43,914 nucleotides of DNA from Eshraghiella sp045124255 (lineage in GTDB: Bacteria; Bacillota; Clostridia; Lachnospirales; Lachnospiraceae). Of the stretch, positions 8,739-18,128 are shown in pieces. Numbering within the stretch: the first letter of the stretch is position 1; every line of letters begins with the position of its first letter. The stretch is from contig JBGVLM010000041.1 of assembly GCA_045124255.1 (NCBI GenBank), forward strand, positions 1 through 43,914, written 5' to 3'. The notes beneath the pieces were generated by a model. That model was not told the DNA's origin and did not search any database. It saw only the letters and a list, made by a program, of their open reading frames with translations. The position numbers were made by a program, and so were the translations under genes.

Positions 8739-8772
8739 CGGGATTTTGTAAAGTACAAAATCCCGTTTTTTT
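8739..8772 (+). terminator. Strong hairpin with T run between tRNA and lgt
   Basis: A perfect 12-bp stem (CGGGATTTTGTA / TACAAAATCCCG, loop AAG) is followed by seven T residues on the plus strand. It would stop plus-strand readthrough from the DHH gene. It also lies immediately after the lgt stop codon on the minus strand, where it lacks a T run. Confidence 0.65.
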
Positions 8773-8774
8773 CT

Positions 8775-9578
8775 TTAAGATGTTCTGTGCGGAATTAACA
8801 GGCGGTTAAAAACATTTTTATCCGGCGGACATATCAGACAATATATTCCGACAGGAATAAGAATCAGGCTGAGCCATTGTGAAGTGGAGAATATTCCCAA
8901 ATGTCCGCGAATTGCGTCACCGCGGAAAAATTCCAGTATAAAACGCATAACGCCGTATAAAACAGTATATATTCCGATTGCTTCAAAGCAGCTTTTGGAT
9001 TTGCGTTCCCTGAAAATTAATATAAAGAAAATAATCAGGTTGCCGGCAGCTTCATAAAGCTGAATCGGAAGATATGGTATTCCGTTAAGTGCAGAAAATG
9101 AATTCGTGTAAGCAATTCCAAACTGTTCATTCTCAATACCGTGGCAGCAGCCGGCAAAAAAACAGCCGAGCCTGCCGAAAAAGTGGAAGAGCGGAATACA
9201 GGGAACGGTCATCCTGAGCATTGCCCTGATATCCTTATACATAAGCCTTCCGTAAGCGATACATCCGATAAAGGCTCCGATTAGGCCCCCATAAAATACA
9301 AGTCCGATTCCAATCTGACTTCTGAAATAAGAAAAATCAGTAAACAGATATGGGAACAGCCGTATTATGTCCTTAATCCGTGTAAGCCAGTACAGCAGTA
9401 CCGCGAAAATGACCAGTCCGATAAGTGCCATTATAACCATGCACATTGTGTCCTCAAAATCAATTCCTGTCTGCCTGCACCGGATAAAACAGAAAATAAA
9501 AACAGCGGCAATGCCGAGAATCGCCATAAGCGAATATGTGTAAAGATTAAAGCCAAAAAAATCAATTATTGGATACAT
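8775..9578 (-). CDS. lgt: Prolipoprotein diacylglyceryl transferase
   Basis: 267 residues with about seven membrane helices. Lgt hallmarks are FYGGLIGA, the signature HFFGRLGCFFAGCCHG (the catalytic Arg region), PIQLYEA and a C-terminal RGD..G.STSQWLS segment. It moves diacylglycerol from phosphatidylglycerol to the lipobox Cys of prolipoproteins at the membrane. At least two likely lipoproteins are encoded in this window (1492 and 16,152). It follows the zinc-ribbon membrane gene by 8 bases and is probably co-transcribed. Confidence 0.9.
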   Translation of the reverse strand: MYPIIDFFGFNLYTYSLMAILGIAAVFIFCFIRCRQTGIDFEDTMCMVIMALIGLVIFAVLLYWLTRIKDIIRLFPYLFTDFSYFRSQIGIGLVFYGGLIGAFIGCIAYGRLMYKDIRAMLRMTVPCIPLFHFFGRLGCFFAGCCHGIENEQFGIAYTNSFSALNGIPYLPIQLYEAAGNLIIFFILIFRERKSKSCFEAIGIYTVLYGVMRFILEFFRGDAIRGHLGIFSTSQWLSLILIPVGIYCLICPPDKNVFNRLLIPHRTS

Positions 9579-9586
9579 ATAAGTCC

Positions 9587-10717
9587 TTACTTGGATATTT
9601 TCTTAAATTTGCAGCCCAACCTGCATAAAGTTACACCTGCAATAATTCTTGCGGTACCCATAAAGAGCATTGAAGCAGGAATACCGAAGTTAAGTCCGAT
9701 GGAAAGAACTGAAAGAGTCATTTCATAGGACATGCCGAGTTCCTTGGTAAGCTCGCTCATAATCAGGGACTTGGACATTATAATCAGTGCCAGTACGGCA
9801 AAGTCCAAAATTCCATGAAGAATCATAATAATATTTGGAATATTAGTAAAATGTCCGTTAACAGTTGTCTGTGCAAGTTGTTTTCTGATATAAAGCAAAT
9901 TGTTTCTCAATGTAATATGATAAAACATATTAAATCCGAAAACTGCACCGACAATTACATACAGTGAAACGATTGCCAATGGTGTAAGCGAAACACTTGT
10001 GCCTGCAGCATTTCCGTTAAAAAGTCTGTAAAGATATGTGACAGGTTCGTTTATGGCACCATTGATAACTGAGATGATAATCAGGGCAATCACACCTGCA
10101 AAGGAAATGCAGTGAAGTATTATAGTGAAAAGTTCAACAACACTTAATACCTTATAAGCACTGCATTTAGGCCTGGTGCTGTATGTATGGGTCTGTGAAT
10201 GTAGTGACCATGCACCAATCATTCCGATAAGAAGCAGAACGTCAAATTCCAGTGCACCGATTAATTTGACAGCAAAGGCAAAGGTTAACAGCAGTGCAAA
10301 AAATATGGTTGCCGGAGCCTTAACTACTGATGTGATAGCCTTGGTGTAGTCGTTATGCTCATAAGTATTGAGTATTTTTGGCTGTGAGGCGTATGCAGGC
10401 TGTGGGTACACAGGCTGACTATACACAGGCTGACCATACATAGGCTGACCGTACATAGGCTGGTTATACACAGGCTGACCGTTCGGCTGAATGTATACAG
10501 GCTGTTCAATTACCTGTGCAGCAGCCTGTTCATCTGCCTGAACCGGTGGCTGTCCGGTTGTCAGCTGTTCGCCGGTCCGGGTTTCAGTCTGTTTGTCTGT
10601 CACGGCTGCCGGTTCTGCACCGTGAGTTATATCCGTTTGTGAGGCTGCTGCCTGTGAAGCCTTGCAGTCGCAGGTCTCGCCTTCGGATAAGGATTTTCCG
10701 CAATATATACAAAACAT
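9587..10717 (-). CDS. Zinc-ribbon membrane protein with QPxYx repeats
   Basis: 376 residues. The N-terminus has a short zinc-ribbon-like motif (CIYCGKSL then CDC, residues 3-18), then a Gln/Pro/Tyr-rich linker with about seven five-residue QPxYx units (about 72-110), then about six hydrophobic segments (130-376). No family is recognised beyond 'zinc-ribbon plus membrane domain' proteins common in Clostridia. The linker may be a flexible or multivalent cytoplasmic tether. RBS GGGAGG precedes the ATG. It is coupled to lgt downstream, which suggests an envelope role, but that is inference. Confidence 0.8.
   Translation of the reverse strand: MFCIYCGKSLSEGETCDCKASQAAASQTDITHGAEPAAVTDKQTETRTGEQLTTGQPPVQADEQAAAQVIEQPVYIQPNGQPVYNQPMYGQPMYGQPVYSQPVYPQPAYASQPKILNTYEHNDYTKAITSVVKAPATIFFALLLTFAFAVKLIGALEFDVLLLIGMIGAWSLHSQTHTYSTRPKCSAYKVLSVVELFTIILHCISFAGVIALIIISVINGAINEPVTYLYRLFNGNAAGTSVSLTPLAIVSLYVIVGAVFGFNMFYHITLRNNLLYIRKQLAQTTVNGHFTNIPNIIMILHGILDFAVLALIIMSKSLIMSELTKELGMSYEMTLSVLSIGLNFGIPASMLFMGTARIIAGVTLCRLGCKFKKISK
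10388..10504 (-). repeat. 15-bp tandem repeats encoding QPxYx units
   Basis: Imperfect 15-bp in-frame units (variants of CATAGGCTGACCGTA on the plus strand) encode QPVYN, QPMYG, QPMYG, QPVYS and QPVYP. Copy number can change without breaking the reading frame. Confidence 0.85.
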
Positions 10718-10799
10718 TATTGTACCTCCCGTGGTAAAATATTTTTAAGAATAGTATATCATTACAGGATAAAAATATCCATTATAAAGTACATATTTC

Positions 10800-10828
10800 T
10801 TGCAAAAAAAAACTTCTCGTAGTATCAT
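10800..10828 (+). promoter_or_regulatory. Promoter of the GGDEF-yfhO unit
   Basis: TTGCAA (10800-10805), 17-base spacer, TATCAT (10823-10828). The predicted transcript starts near 10835, which excludes an upstream TTG start at 10800 and supports ATG 10863. Confidence 0.6.
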
Positions 10829-10862
10829 TAAAAAAGGATTTATTAATAGTGGGGTATATAAG

Positions 10863-12239
10863 ATGCATAAGGTGGCTAAACCTATCAAGAACAAAATATG
10901 GCTTATGTTTTTGGCAATGTTTTTTTCCATTGGTATTTTTGTGGTCTGTTTAGTTTCAAATATTGTAGCTTATAATAATGTAATAACAGGTTATGCCGAC
11001 GGGTATTATAATATAGCCGTTGTTTCCGGTTCAATGGAAGAATATGAGAGTTCAATTGAGGATTATATTGAATTCGGCGGAGAATATTATCATAATGAAG
11101 CGGATAATGCATATAAGGCTTTCAGATATGATTTTATGAATCTGTATTATGCCCGTTTTGAGTATTCGCAGACGGTCAGATATGAGATAGAGAATATAAG
11201 CGGCTATGTCGGCAAAATCGACAGTGCAATGGAATTAATTAAGGATTACAATAATATGGGATATAACAGAGATGTTTATGATTCTGATATTTCCCAGTAT
11301 ATTTCCGAATCCAAGTCGCTTATAACAAATGTATTAAGAGCACAGTCAGCAGACAGCAATGAGGTGTATGAGGATGTAACGGTGTCCACACTGGTATACA
11401 TTATCTGTATGGTAGTTGCACTCGTTTTATTTATTTTCATAGCGGTAATGCTGGTTATATTCATTAATCTCCGTGTTTCCAAGCCGGTTAAGGAGATTAA
11501 CGACTGGGCATGCCTTTTCAGGGATGATTACTGTCAGATGTCACCGTTGTCATACGAGACGGAGGATGAGATTCAGATGCTTGCAGAGTCCTTCAACATA
11601 GTAAGGGATAAGATGATAGAATCCCAGCGTATGAATGAAGAGATGAAGTCAACTGTTGCAAGATTACATACCGAAGAGGAGCATAAGAAGAAGTTCGTTC
11701 AAATGCTTTATGAGGAGAAACGCGAGAAGGAGAGTATCAGCATTGCTGCCCAGCATGACGGACTTACCGGATTATACAACAGAAGAACCTTTGACGGATT
11801 TGTTAATGAATTTGTGACAAAGAGACCGGGCAATAAGGATGGCGCATTATTCCTTATAGATATGGATAACTTTAAAACAGTTAACGATTCACTCGGACAC
11901 CTTAAGGGTGATGAGGCACTTAAGCTTCTTGCCGGAGCAATGAGAATTGTTTTTAACGGCGGATATCTCGGAAGATATGGCGGAGATGAATTTGTAGCTT
12001 TTATGATAGGATGCACAGGCGATTCCGATATGGAAAGATATGGCTCAGAGTTGTGCCATAAAATGCACCAGGTAATGGAGTCAAACGGAGTTTCCGTTCA
12101 GCTTTCCGTAAGTATCGGTGCGGCTTCCACGGAAGGGCTCAGAGACAGTTCGCAGCTGTATCTCAGGGCTGATAAGGCATTGTATCATTCCAAGGAAAAC
12201 GGTCGTAACCAATATACGATTTATTCAGACAGATTATAA
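10863..12239 (+). CDS. Membrane diguanylate cyclase (HAMP-GGDEF)
   Basis: 458 residues from ATG 10863 (the frame is open from 10800, inside the promoter). Layout: membrane helix (about 10-35), an extracellular sensing region of about 140 residues rich in Tyr/Asp/Glu, a second helix (about 175-200), a HAMP linker, a coiled segment (about 255-305), and a GGDEF domain with the intact active site RYGGDEF. It would make c-di-GMP from two GTP. No RxxD inhibitory site is visible five residues before GGDEF, so product feedback may be absent. It lies 22 bases before the YfhO gene. The ligand is unknown. Confidence 0.9.
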   Translation: MHKVAKPIKNKIWLMFLAMFFSIGIFVVCLVSNIVAYNNVITGYADGYYNIAVVSGSMEEYESSIEDYIEFGGEYYHNEADNAYKAFRYDFMNLYYARFEYSQTVRYEIENISGYVGKIDSAMELIKDYNNMGYNRDVYDSDISQYISESKSLITNVLRAQSADSNEVYEDVTVSTLVYIICMVVALVLFIFIAVMLVIFINLRVSKPVKEINDWACLFRDDYCQMSPLSYETEDEIQMLAESFNIVRDKMIESQRMNEEMKSTVARLHTEEEHKKKFVQMLYEEKREKESISIAAQHDGLTGLYNRRTFDGFVNEFVTKRPGNKDGALFLIDMDNFKTVNDSLGHLKGDEALKLLAGAMRIVFNGGYLGRYGGDEFVAFMIGCTGDSDMERYGSELCHKMHQVMESNGVSVQLSVSIGAASTEGLRDSSQLYLRADKALYHSKENGRNQYTIYSDRL

Positions 12240-12261
12240 TGATTATTTTAGGAGAATGTTT

Positions 12262-14853
12262 ATGAAGAGAATAAAACATATCCTGCTAAGCATGCTGGTC
12301 CCTCTAGTAATAGTGGGACTGGTTTTGGTTATAGCATATTTTTTTTGCGGGGTAGGACTTACATCCAATGACTGCTTCGAGCAGTATATTCCGTTTTTCG
12401 GAGTATATTATGATATTTTGACAGAGGGAGACAGCATATTTTATTCGCTTACCGGAGCAATGGGATATGATTTCTGGTCGGTGTTCTGTTATTATCTCGC
12501 ATGTCCGCTTAATGTAATTGTTCTGCTGTTTGGCAAGGATAATCTGATGTATGCCGTGCAGACCTTAATTGTATTGAAGATAGCATGCAGCGGCGGAACC
12601 TTTGCAGTATTCCTGAAAAACCGTTTTCCACAGGCAAAGACCAACAGAATAGTTCTGTTTTCAACCTTTTATGCATTAAGCGGCTTTGTGGTCGGATATG
12701 CATGGAATGTAATGTGGATGGACGGAATCGTTCTTTTTCCTTTAGTGATAATGGGAATGGACATGCTTATGAGGGATGAGAAGCCGCAATGGTTTCTGTA
12801 TACATTCTTTTTGGCACTGATGATTATATGCTGTTATTTTATGGGCTATATGAGCTGCATTTTTATTTTCATGTATTTTTTCACCTATCGCTTCAAAAAC
12901 TTTGGGGATTTTATGAAAAAACTGGTCAGAATAGGACTCAGTTCTGTTCTTGCGGTAGGTATCAGCGGAATAATACTGATTCCTACGTTTATGCAGCTCA
13001 AAGAAACCGCAATTTCGGGTGAGACGATACCGGGATTTGAACTTTACGGAAGCTTTGTTAACTGTTTTAATACGGTTATGATTGGAGTTCCCCAGAGTGG
13101 CATTAATTTTGACAGGGAATGTGCCAATCTGTTTATAACGGTTTTCGGCCTGCTGATGGCATTCGTATATTTTGTTTCGGGAAGAATTAAAACCGGAGAT
13201 AAAATCCGCAAGGCAGTACTGCTTTTAATTCTGTTTATAAGCTTTAATTTAAAGCCGCTTAATTATATCTGGCATGGAATGCATGAACAGAGCGGAATAC
13301 CGAACCGTTTCTCATATATGGTTATTTTTCTGATGCTTACAATGGGCTTTGAGGTATGTATGAAGAAGCGTAATGAGGTAACAAAACGTTCGCTTTTCAT
13401 TGCATGGGGAATTTTGAGTACGGCAGTTACTATAATGGCAGTGTTTGATAACAGTCTGATTATCAATGCAGTGCTTACATCTGTACTGGCACTTTCCTAT
13501 GTGTTTATGCTGGGCTTTGGCAGAGGTAAGCTTAAATTTAATTTTATAAGGGCATTCTCACTGATTGAAGTGTTTGCAACCTTTTTAATGGGAATATTCA
13601 TGTCCTGCGGAGCAATTCAGGGAGATTATGATTATTACCTTGAGGATTTTGAAGCGATAGAGGAACAGAAGGCCCCGGGCTTCTATCGTGAAAAAATAGA
13701 TTTGGTATATAACGAGAATGAAAAATATTTTGAATCTGTAATGAGCCGTATGGGGATTGAGAATTTTTCTGTTGATTCAATTATGGAATATTGTAGTTTT
13801 ATGAAAAATATAGGACACCAGTCCGTGATTAATGAAGGAACCTATTACGGAATTAATGCAATGGGGCTTTTTAATACCTTTCATAATTACAATCTGACCG
13901 ATTTCTATTGTAATATCGGAGGTACCGGAGGAAGCAATAATGCGGTTTATTACGGAGAGAATGCATATATGGATATGCTTCTTGGCGTAAAATATCATTA
14001 TGCAAGATATTATGATGTAAACTCTTTTGCATACGAATTTGAGAAGGAGGTCGGCGGAGTCAGTGTATATAAGAACAGATATGCACTTTCTGTCGGTTAT
14101 GCCGTAACTGATGAATTCCTTGAGGAGGATATATCTAATATATATAATCCTTTTGTGTCGGCTAACAATATCTGCACTGCTCTAACAGCGAGAAACGCTG
14201 CAAATATTAATTATTTTGAACGTACTGCCACGGGTAATGACAGTATTACATTTGAATGTTCCGTTATGTATGACGGAGAATTCCTCCTTGAACTGTCAAG
14301 AGGCTTTAAGGGCAGCCTGGCTATCAGTGTGGATGGTGAAAAGGTATATGACAAGAGCGGTGACAAGCTTATGATAAGTCTGGGTGAGCTTAAGAAGGGA
14401 AGCGTGGTCAGTGCAGTGCTTACTTTTAATAATCCTGAGGATATCGTGGATAATAATATATCCATTTATTCAGGAACATGGATTGAGAAGGCGTTTGAAA
14501 AGACCTATGAGGCACTTTCGGATGAAATGCTGGATGTTTATGAATATGGAGATGATTATTTAAAGGGCAGTATTGAGCTTAGTGAGGCGTCTAAGGTATT
14601 GATTACCGTTCCTAGTGCTAACGGCTGGACAATATATGTTGACGGCGAAGAAACTGAGGCTGAAACGTACAGGAATCTGTTCTATGTCCTTGATTTGGAA
14701 AAAGGCCGCCATGAAATTTCAATGAAATACCGTACTCCGGGCTGGAATCTTGGTTTTGTTGTAACTGCGTCAAGCGTTACAGTGTATATAATAGCAGTTA
14801 TAATTACGCTGACGGTAAGCCGCCGCAGGGTAAAACAAGCTGACGGCAATTAA
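12262..14853 (+). CDS. YfhO-family polytopic membrane protein
   Basis: 863 residues from the ATG at 12262, seven bases after AGGAG; the open frame upstream overlaps the GGDEF gene and is not coding. Many membrane helices span about 10-470, with an N-terminal loop typical of YfhO proteins (GLTSNDCFEQYIPFF). A large extracellular beta-rich region (about 480-830) and a last C-terminal helix follow. YfhO proteins are GT-C-like and are linked to glycosylation of teichoic or lipoteichoic acids and stress adaptation. Co-transcription with a cyclic-di-GMP synthase suggests envelope or surface control, by inference. Its last 50 bases overlap the convergent ABC ATPase gene. Confidence 0.85.
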   Translation: MKRIKHILLSMLVPLVIVGLVLVIAYFFCGVGLTSNDCFEQYIPFFGVYYDILTEGDSIFYSLTGAMGYDFWSVFCYYLACPLNVIVLLFGKDNLMYAVQTLIVLKIACSGGTFAVFLKNRFPQAKTNRIVLFSTFYALSGFVVGYAWNVMWMDGIVLFPLVIMGMDMLMRDEKPQWFLYTFFLALMIICCYFMGYMSCIFIFMYFFTYRFKNFGDFMKKLVRIGLSSVLAVGISGIILIPTFMQLKETAISGETIPGFELYGSFVNCFNTVMIGVPQSGINFDRECANLFITVFGLLMAFVYFVSGRIKTGDKIRKAVLLLILFISFNLKPLNYIWHGMHEQSGIPNRFSYMVIFLMLTMGFEVCMKKRNEVTKRSLFIAWGILSTAVTIMAVFDNSLIINAVLTSVLALSYVFMLGFGRGKLKFNFIRAFSLIEVFATFLMGIFMSCGAIQGDYDYYLEDFEAIEEQKAPGFYREKIDLVYNENEKYFESVMSRMGIENFSVDSIMEYCSFMKNIGHQSVINEGTYYGINAMGLFNTFHNYNLTDFYCNIGGTGGSNNAVYYGENAYMDMLLGVKYHYARYYDVNSFAYEFEKEVGGVSVYKNRYALSVGYAVTDEFLEEDISNIYNPFVSANNICTALTARNAANINYFERTATGNDSITFECSVMYDGEFLLELSRGFKGSLAISVDGEKVYDKSGDKLMISLGELKKGSVVSAVLTFNNPEDIVDNNISIYSGTWIEKAFEKTYEALSDEMLDVYEYGDDYLKGSIELSEASKVLITVPSANGWTIYVDGEETEAETYRNLFYVLDLEKGRHEISMKYRTPGWNLGFVVTASSVTVYIIAVIITLTVSRRRVKQADGN

Positions 14854-15388
14854 AATAAGAAGCTTCCCATACATCATGTGTTATTAAAAGCATTGTTGTG
14901 TGGGAGGCATTTTCTTTAACTAAGTCCATTATTGTCAGTCTGGTAGCATTATCAAGGCCTTTAAACGGCTCATCAAGTATCAGAAGATTATGCGGTGCCA
15001 GCAATGCACGAAGTATGGACGTTCTTCTTTTCATTCCGCCGCTCAATGAGCGGACAATATCTTTTGGATTAAGTCCTGCACGTGATATGTATTCTATGAT
15101 ACTGTTCTGGCGGGACTTTTCACAGGTCATTTTAATATTGTCGTATACAGTCAGTCCATCAAAAAGGCGTTCCTCCTGAAAGACGGCTGAGATAACGGTA
15201 TCATCTGAGAGTTTAATTGTACCTTCATATGGTATCAGTCCCATAACGGCATTAATCAGTGAGGTTTTGCCAATGCCGGATTCGCCGAGAATGGCAAGGC
15301 ATTCGTTATTCTCTATTGTTAGATTAAAATTGTTGAAAATCGTTTTGTCTCCGAATTGTACGGACAGATTCTTAATCTCTATTGACAT
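14804..15388 (-). CDS. ABC transporter ATPase, short NitT/TauT type
   Basis: About 194 residues from ATG 15388 (GGGAGG eight bases upstream). Motifs: Walker A GESGIGKTS, signature LSGGMKRR, Walker B LLILDEPFKGLD, H-loop ITHD. It is about 50 residues shorter than SsuB-type ATPases because it ends soon after the H-loop, but all catalytic motifs are present. It overlaps the permease gene by 17 bases and completes the SBP-permease-ATPase operon 17165-14804. Confidence 0.88.
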   Translation of the reverse strand: MSIEIKNLSVQFGDKTIFNNFNLTIENNECLAILGESGIGKTSLINAVMGLIPYEGTIKLSDDTVISAVFQEERLFDGLTVYDNIKMTCEKSRQNSIIEYISRAGLNPKDIVRSLSGGMKRRTSILRALLAPHNLLILDEPFKGLDNATRLTIMDLVKENASHTTMLLITHDVWEASYFNCRQLVLPCGGLPSA

Positions 15389-16139
15389 TGTCAAGTCCTC
15401 CCAGTTTCCTGTTTATCAGTTTTAACAGCAGAAGCACTGCTTTTTCGCAGAGAAAGCTTACAGTGATGATTACAATTGTCCATGCGAAAAGCTTCGGCGT
15501 TTCAAGGTAGAGTTTTGTTTTGTAAAGCTCATTGCCGACGGAGTTGTTTATTAAGCCGATTATTTCGGCAGCAACACCTGATTTCCATGCATAGCCGATT
15601 GTTACACTGCATGCTGAAATCAATGACGGCATTATCGAAGGAATATAGATATAACGGATTTTTTTAAAAACGGAAAGTCTGAAAACCTTTGCAAATTCAA
15701 GTATTTTTGTATCGGTATTATCAAGAGCCGATAATACATTTGTGTAAATTACCGGCAGTACTATCATTGCGGAGATTAATATCGAAAGCCGGTTTCCGGA
15801 AATCCAGAAAAGTACAAGAATTACAAATGATGCAACGGGAACGGATTTGATTAACTTAATAAAAATACCCGTAAAAGCTCTGGCAAATGAATTTATGTGG
15901 CTTAGGGCAGCAAGTATTATTCCGCTAAGCAGTCCGATAAGAAAACCGAGGGCAATTCCTTTTAATGAAAAAAGAATACTGAAATAAAAACCCTTCTGTC
16001 CCATCAGTTCCCAAAGGCTTCCGGCAACTGAAGCAGGAGATGGCAGCAGAATTGTATTATCAATGAAAAAAGCCGCAATGAACCAGATTGATATCCAGAT
16101 AATTATTGAAATTAAAGTGAATATACTACTGCGTTTCAT
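15372..16139 (-). CDS. ABC transporter permease, NitT/TauT type
   Basis: 255 residues, about six membrane helices, with a permease coupling loop around AKVFRLSVFKKIRYIYIPSIMP. An AGGAGG site lies before the ATG. The gene sits between the binding lipoprotein (12 bases upstream) and its ATPase (17-base overlap), so it forms the membrane channel of that importer. The substrate class is sulfonate, nitrate, taurine or thiamine-precursor like, not resolved. Confidence 0.9.
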   Translation of the reverse strand: MKRSSIFTLISIIIWISIWFIAAFFIDNTILLPSPASVAGSLWELMGQKGFYFSILFSLKGIALGFLIGLLSGIILAALSHINSFARAFTGIFIKLIKSVPVASFVILVLFWISGNRLSILISAMIVLPVIYTNVLSALDNTDTKILEFAKVFRLSVFKKIRYIYIPSIMPSLISACSVTIGYAWKSGVAAEIIGLINNSVGNELYKTKLYLETPKLFAWTIVIITVSFLCEKAVLLLLKLINRKLGGLDNVNRD

Positions 16140-16151
16140 TGCGGCCTCCTG

Positions 16152-17165
16152 TTAATCTGCTGTATAGAAGATATTGGAATCCGGCATTTTGCTGCCGATT
16201 GCTGCCGGGTTGGCGTCATACAATACCTGTAAGTAGGATAATACCTTACTCTGCATTGTATCATCAGTTATAAGTGTTACATTACATTCCGGAATTGCTT
16301 TTTTGGCTATTGCAGCCTTGAAAATATCAAACTGCTCCAAAAGTGCGGCACATTCGTCAACACTGTTGTTGGCAAAGTCCGTTGAGCCCTTATATTCATT
16401 AAGGAAACTGTTTACGGCATCCTTGTTGGCATCAGCAAAATCTTTTCGTATAACGATGACACCTGTTACAACAGTGCTTGCAGAATCAAGCTTTTCCCAT
16501 TCCTCTGTTACATCCAGGGCTACGGATAATCCTTCAACGGAATTCATTGCAACCGTAACATAAGGCTGTGGAAGCATTGCAACCGCATTTTCTTTTGCGG
16601 AAATTGCCGATACAACCTCTGAGGCCTCCTGACAGTAGCTGATGGTTACATCATTATCAGGGTCGATACCGTTTGCACTGAGAAGATATCTGAGAGTATA
16701 TTCAGGAGTTGTTCCCTGACCGGTTGAATATATCGTCATACCCTTTAAATCGCTGACACTGTTTATATCACAGCCTTTCTCAACAATATACAGAACACCA
16801 AGAGTGTTGATTCCTGCAATAAGTACATTGCCTTCTGTTTTGTTATATAATATAGAAGCAAGATTACAAGGAACTGCGGCGATATCAATGTCTCCCTTGA
16901 TAAGACCGGCGGAAATCTCATCGGCTGTTCCGTATATACTGTAATTATATTTGTTGACGGTTGTGCCGTTGTCGGAATCCGAATACAGCTTAACAAGTCC
17001 TATTGAAGTCGGTCCCTTAAGCGAGGCTATGTTAATGCTTGTCTGTACATTCTGCTCATTAGTGCTGCTGTTATCTGATGAAGCATTACTGCATGCAGCA
17101 AATGTGAAAACTGCAGAAAGCATTAACATAAAGCATAAAATAGTTGAAATTATTTTTCTCTTCAT
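16152..17165 (-). CDS. ABC transporter substrate-binding lipoprotein, NMT1/SsuA-like
   Basis: 337 residues from ATG 17165, which follows AAAGGAGAA; an upstream start at 17228 would put the signal peptide inside the protein. The signal peptide ends in lipobox FAAC-S, then a Ser/Asn-rich linker. The body is a type II periplasmic-binding fold (INIASLKGPTSIGLVKL..., YSTGQGTTPEYTLRYLL), as in NitT/TauT binding proteins. It captures an unknown small solute outside the membrane and hands it to the permease at 15,372. Confidence 0.88.
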   Translation of the reverse strand: MKRKIISTILCFMLMLSAVFTFAACSNASSDNSSTNEQNVQTSINIASLKGPTSIGLVKLYSDSDNGTTVNKYNYSIYGTADEISAGLIKGDIDIAAVPCNLASILYNKTEGNVLIAGINTLGVLYIVEKGCDINSVSDLKGMTIYSTGQGTTPEYTLRYLLSANGIDPDNDVTISYCQEASEVVSAISAKENAVAMLPQPYVTVAMNSVEGLSVALDVTEEWEKLDSASTVVTGVIVIRKDFADANKDAVNSFLNEYKGSTDFANNSVDECAALLEQFDIFKAAIAKKAIPECNVTLITDDTMQSKVLSYLQVLYDANPAAIGSKMPDSNIFYTAD

Positions 17166-17194
17166 GTTGTTCTCCTTTAATAAGTTATATGAAC

Positions 17195-17223
17195 ATATTA
17201 GTTCAAGTTTTTTTATTTTGCAA
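17195..17223 (-). promoter_or_regulatory. Promoter of the SBP-permease-ATPase operon, with small palindrome
   Basis: On the minus strand TTGCAA (17223-17218), 17 bases, TAATAT (17200-17195). The -10 box lies inside GAAC-N6-GTTC (17191-17204), which could be a repressor site; that part is inference. Confidence 0.6.
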
Positions 17224-17269
17224 GACAATACTTTAGATTTCCCAATCTATAAAAACACTATGCACGGGA

Positions 17270-17298
17270 TTTACAAGGCGGACTTGAAATGTTATAAT
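17270..17298 (+). promoter_or_regulatory. Promoter of the NatAB-like operon
   Basis: TTTACA (17270-17275), 17 bases, perfect TATAAT (17293-17298), about 54 bases before the first start codon. Confidence 0.7.
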
Positions 17299-17351
17299 AC
17301 ACACTGTTTTACTTAAAAACATAAAAATAAGAGAATTTAAGAGGATATGAT

Positions 17352-18128
17352 ATGGTTTGTATTGAAAATCTTACGAAAATTTACAAATTATCCAAGAAGC
17401 AGATGCAGAAGGAAAAGACCAAAAACACTACCAAAACCGCAGTTTCCAATGTGTCTTTAACTGCCGGTAAGGGTGAGATTTACGGACTTCTCGGACCAAA
17501 CGGAGCCGGTAAGACAACAACACTCAGATGTCTTGCCACACTTCTTAATCCTACGGAGGGTAAAATTTCCGTATGTGGTTTTGATACTGTTAAACAGCCG
17601 GATGAGGTCCGCAAGAAAATAGGATTTCTGACCAATGAAATTAAGCTGGACCCACAGTTCACGGCAGACTACCTTTTTGATTTTTTCGGAAAACTTCACG
17701 GAATAGACAGTGAGACCTTAAAGAAAAGGAAGGAGCATTTGTTTGAATATTTCGGAATAACTCCTTTTAAGGATAAGAAGATTGAGGAATTGTCAACCGG
17801 TATGAAGCAGAAGGCTGCAATCGCAGTATGCCTTGTGCATGACCCTGAAATCGTTATTTTTGATGAGCCGACCTCAGGACTTGACATTCTTACGGCGAGA
17901 CTTGTTACGGATTACCTTAAGAAGCTTAGGGAGGATGGTAAACTGGTAATTATCTCAACCCATATTATGAGCGAGGCTGAAAGACTCTGTGACAGAGTCG
18001 GTGTAATTATTGACGGTAGAAAAGTATGCGAAGCACCTCTTGAAGAAATCTACAGGGAATACAACTGTGATAATCTTGAGGACGCATTTTTTGAAATGTA
18101 CAAAGCATGCCATAAGGAGGAAGAGTAA
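17352..18128 (+). CDS. ABC exporter ATPase, NatA-like
   Basis: 258 residues: Walker A GPNGAGKTTT, signature LSTGMKQK, Walker B IVIFDEPTSGLD, H-loop STHIMSEA. The pattern and the GFLTNEIKLDP region match the NatA-type subgroup of CcmA-like export ATPases. It partners the NatB-like permease, whose ATG overlaps this stop (TAATG). NatAB of Bacillus exports Na+ with ATP hydrolysis. The substrate here is inferred only by similarity. Confidence 0.9.
   Translation: MVCIENLTKIYKLSKKQMQKEKTKNTTKTAVSNVSLTAGKGEIYGLLGPNGAGKTTTLRCLATLLNPTEGKISVCGFDTVKQPDEVRKKIGFLTNEIKLDPQFTADYLFDFFGKLHGIDSETLKKRKEHLFEYFGITPFKDKKIEELSTGMKQKAAIAVCLVHDPEIVIFDEPTSGLDILTARLVTDYLKKLREDGKLVIISTHIMSEAERLCDRVGVIIDGRKVCEAPLEEIYREYNCDNLEDAFFEMYKACHKEEE

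Noticed and set aside
12118..12261. N-terminal extension of the YfhO protein
   Set aside because: It lies inside the GGDEF gene in another frame; AGGAG and ATG 12262 give the normal YfhO N-terminus.
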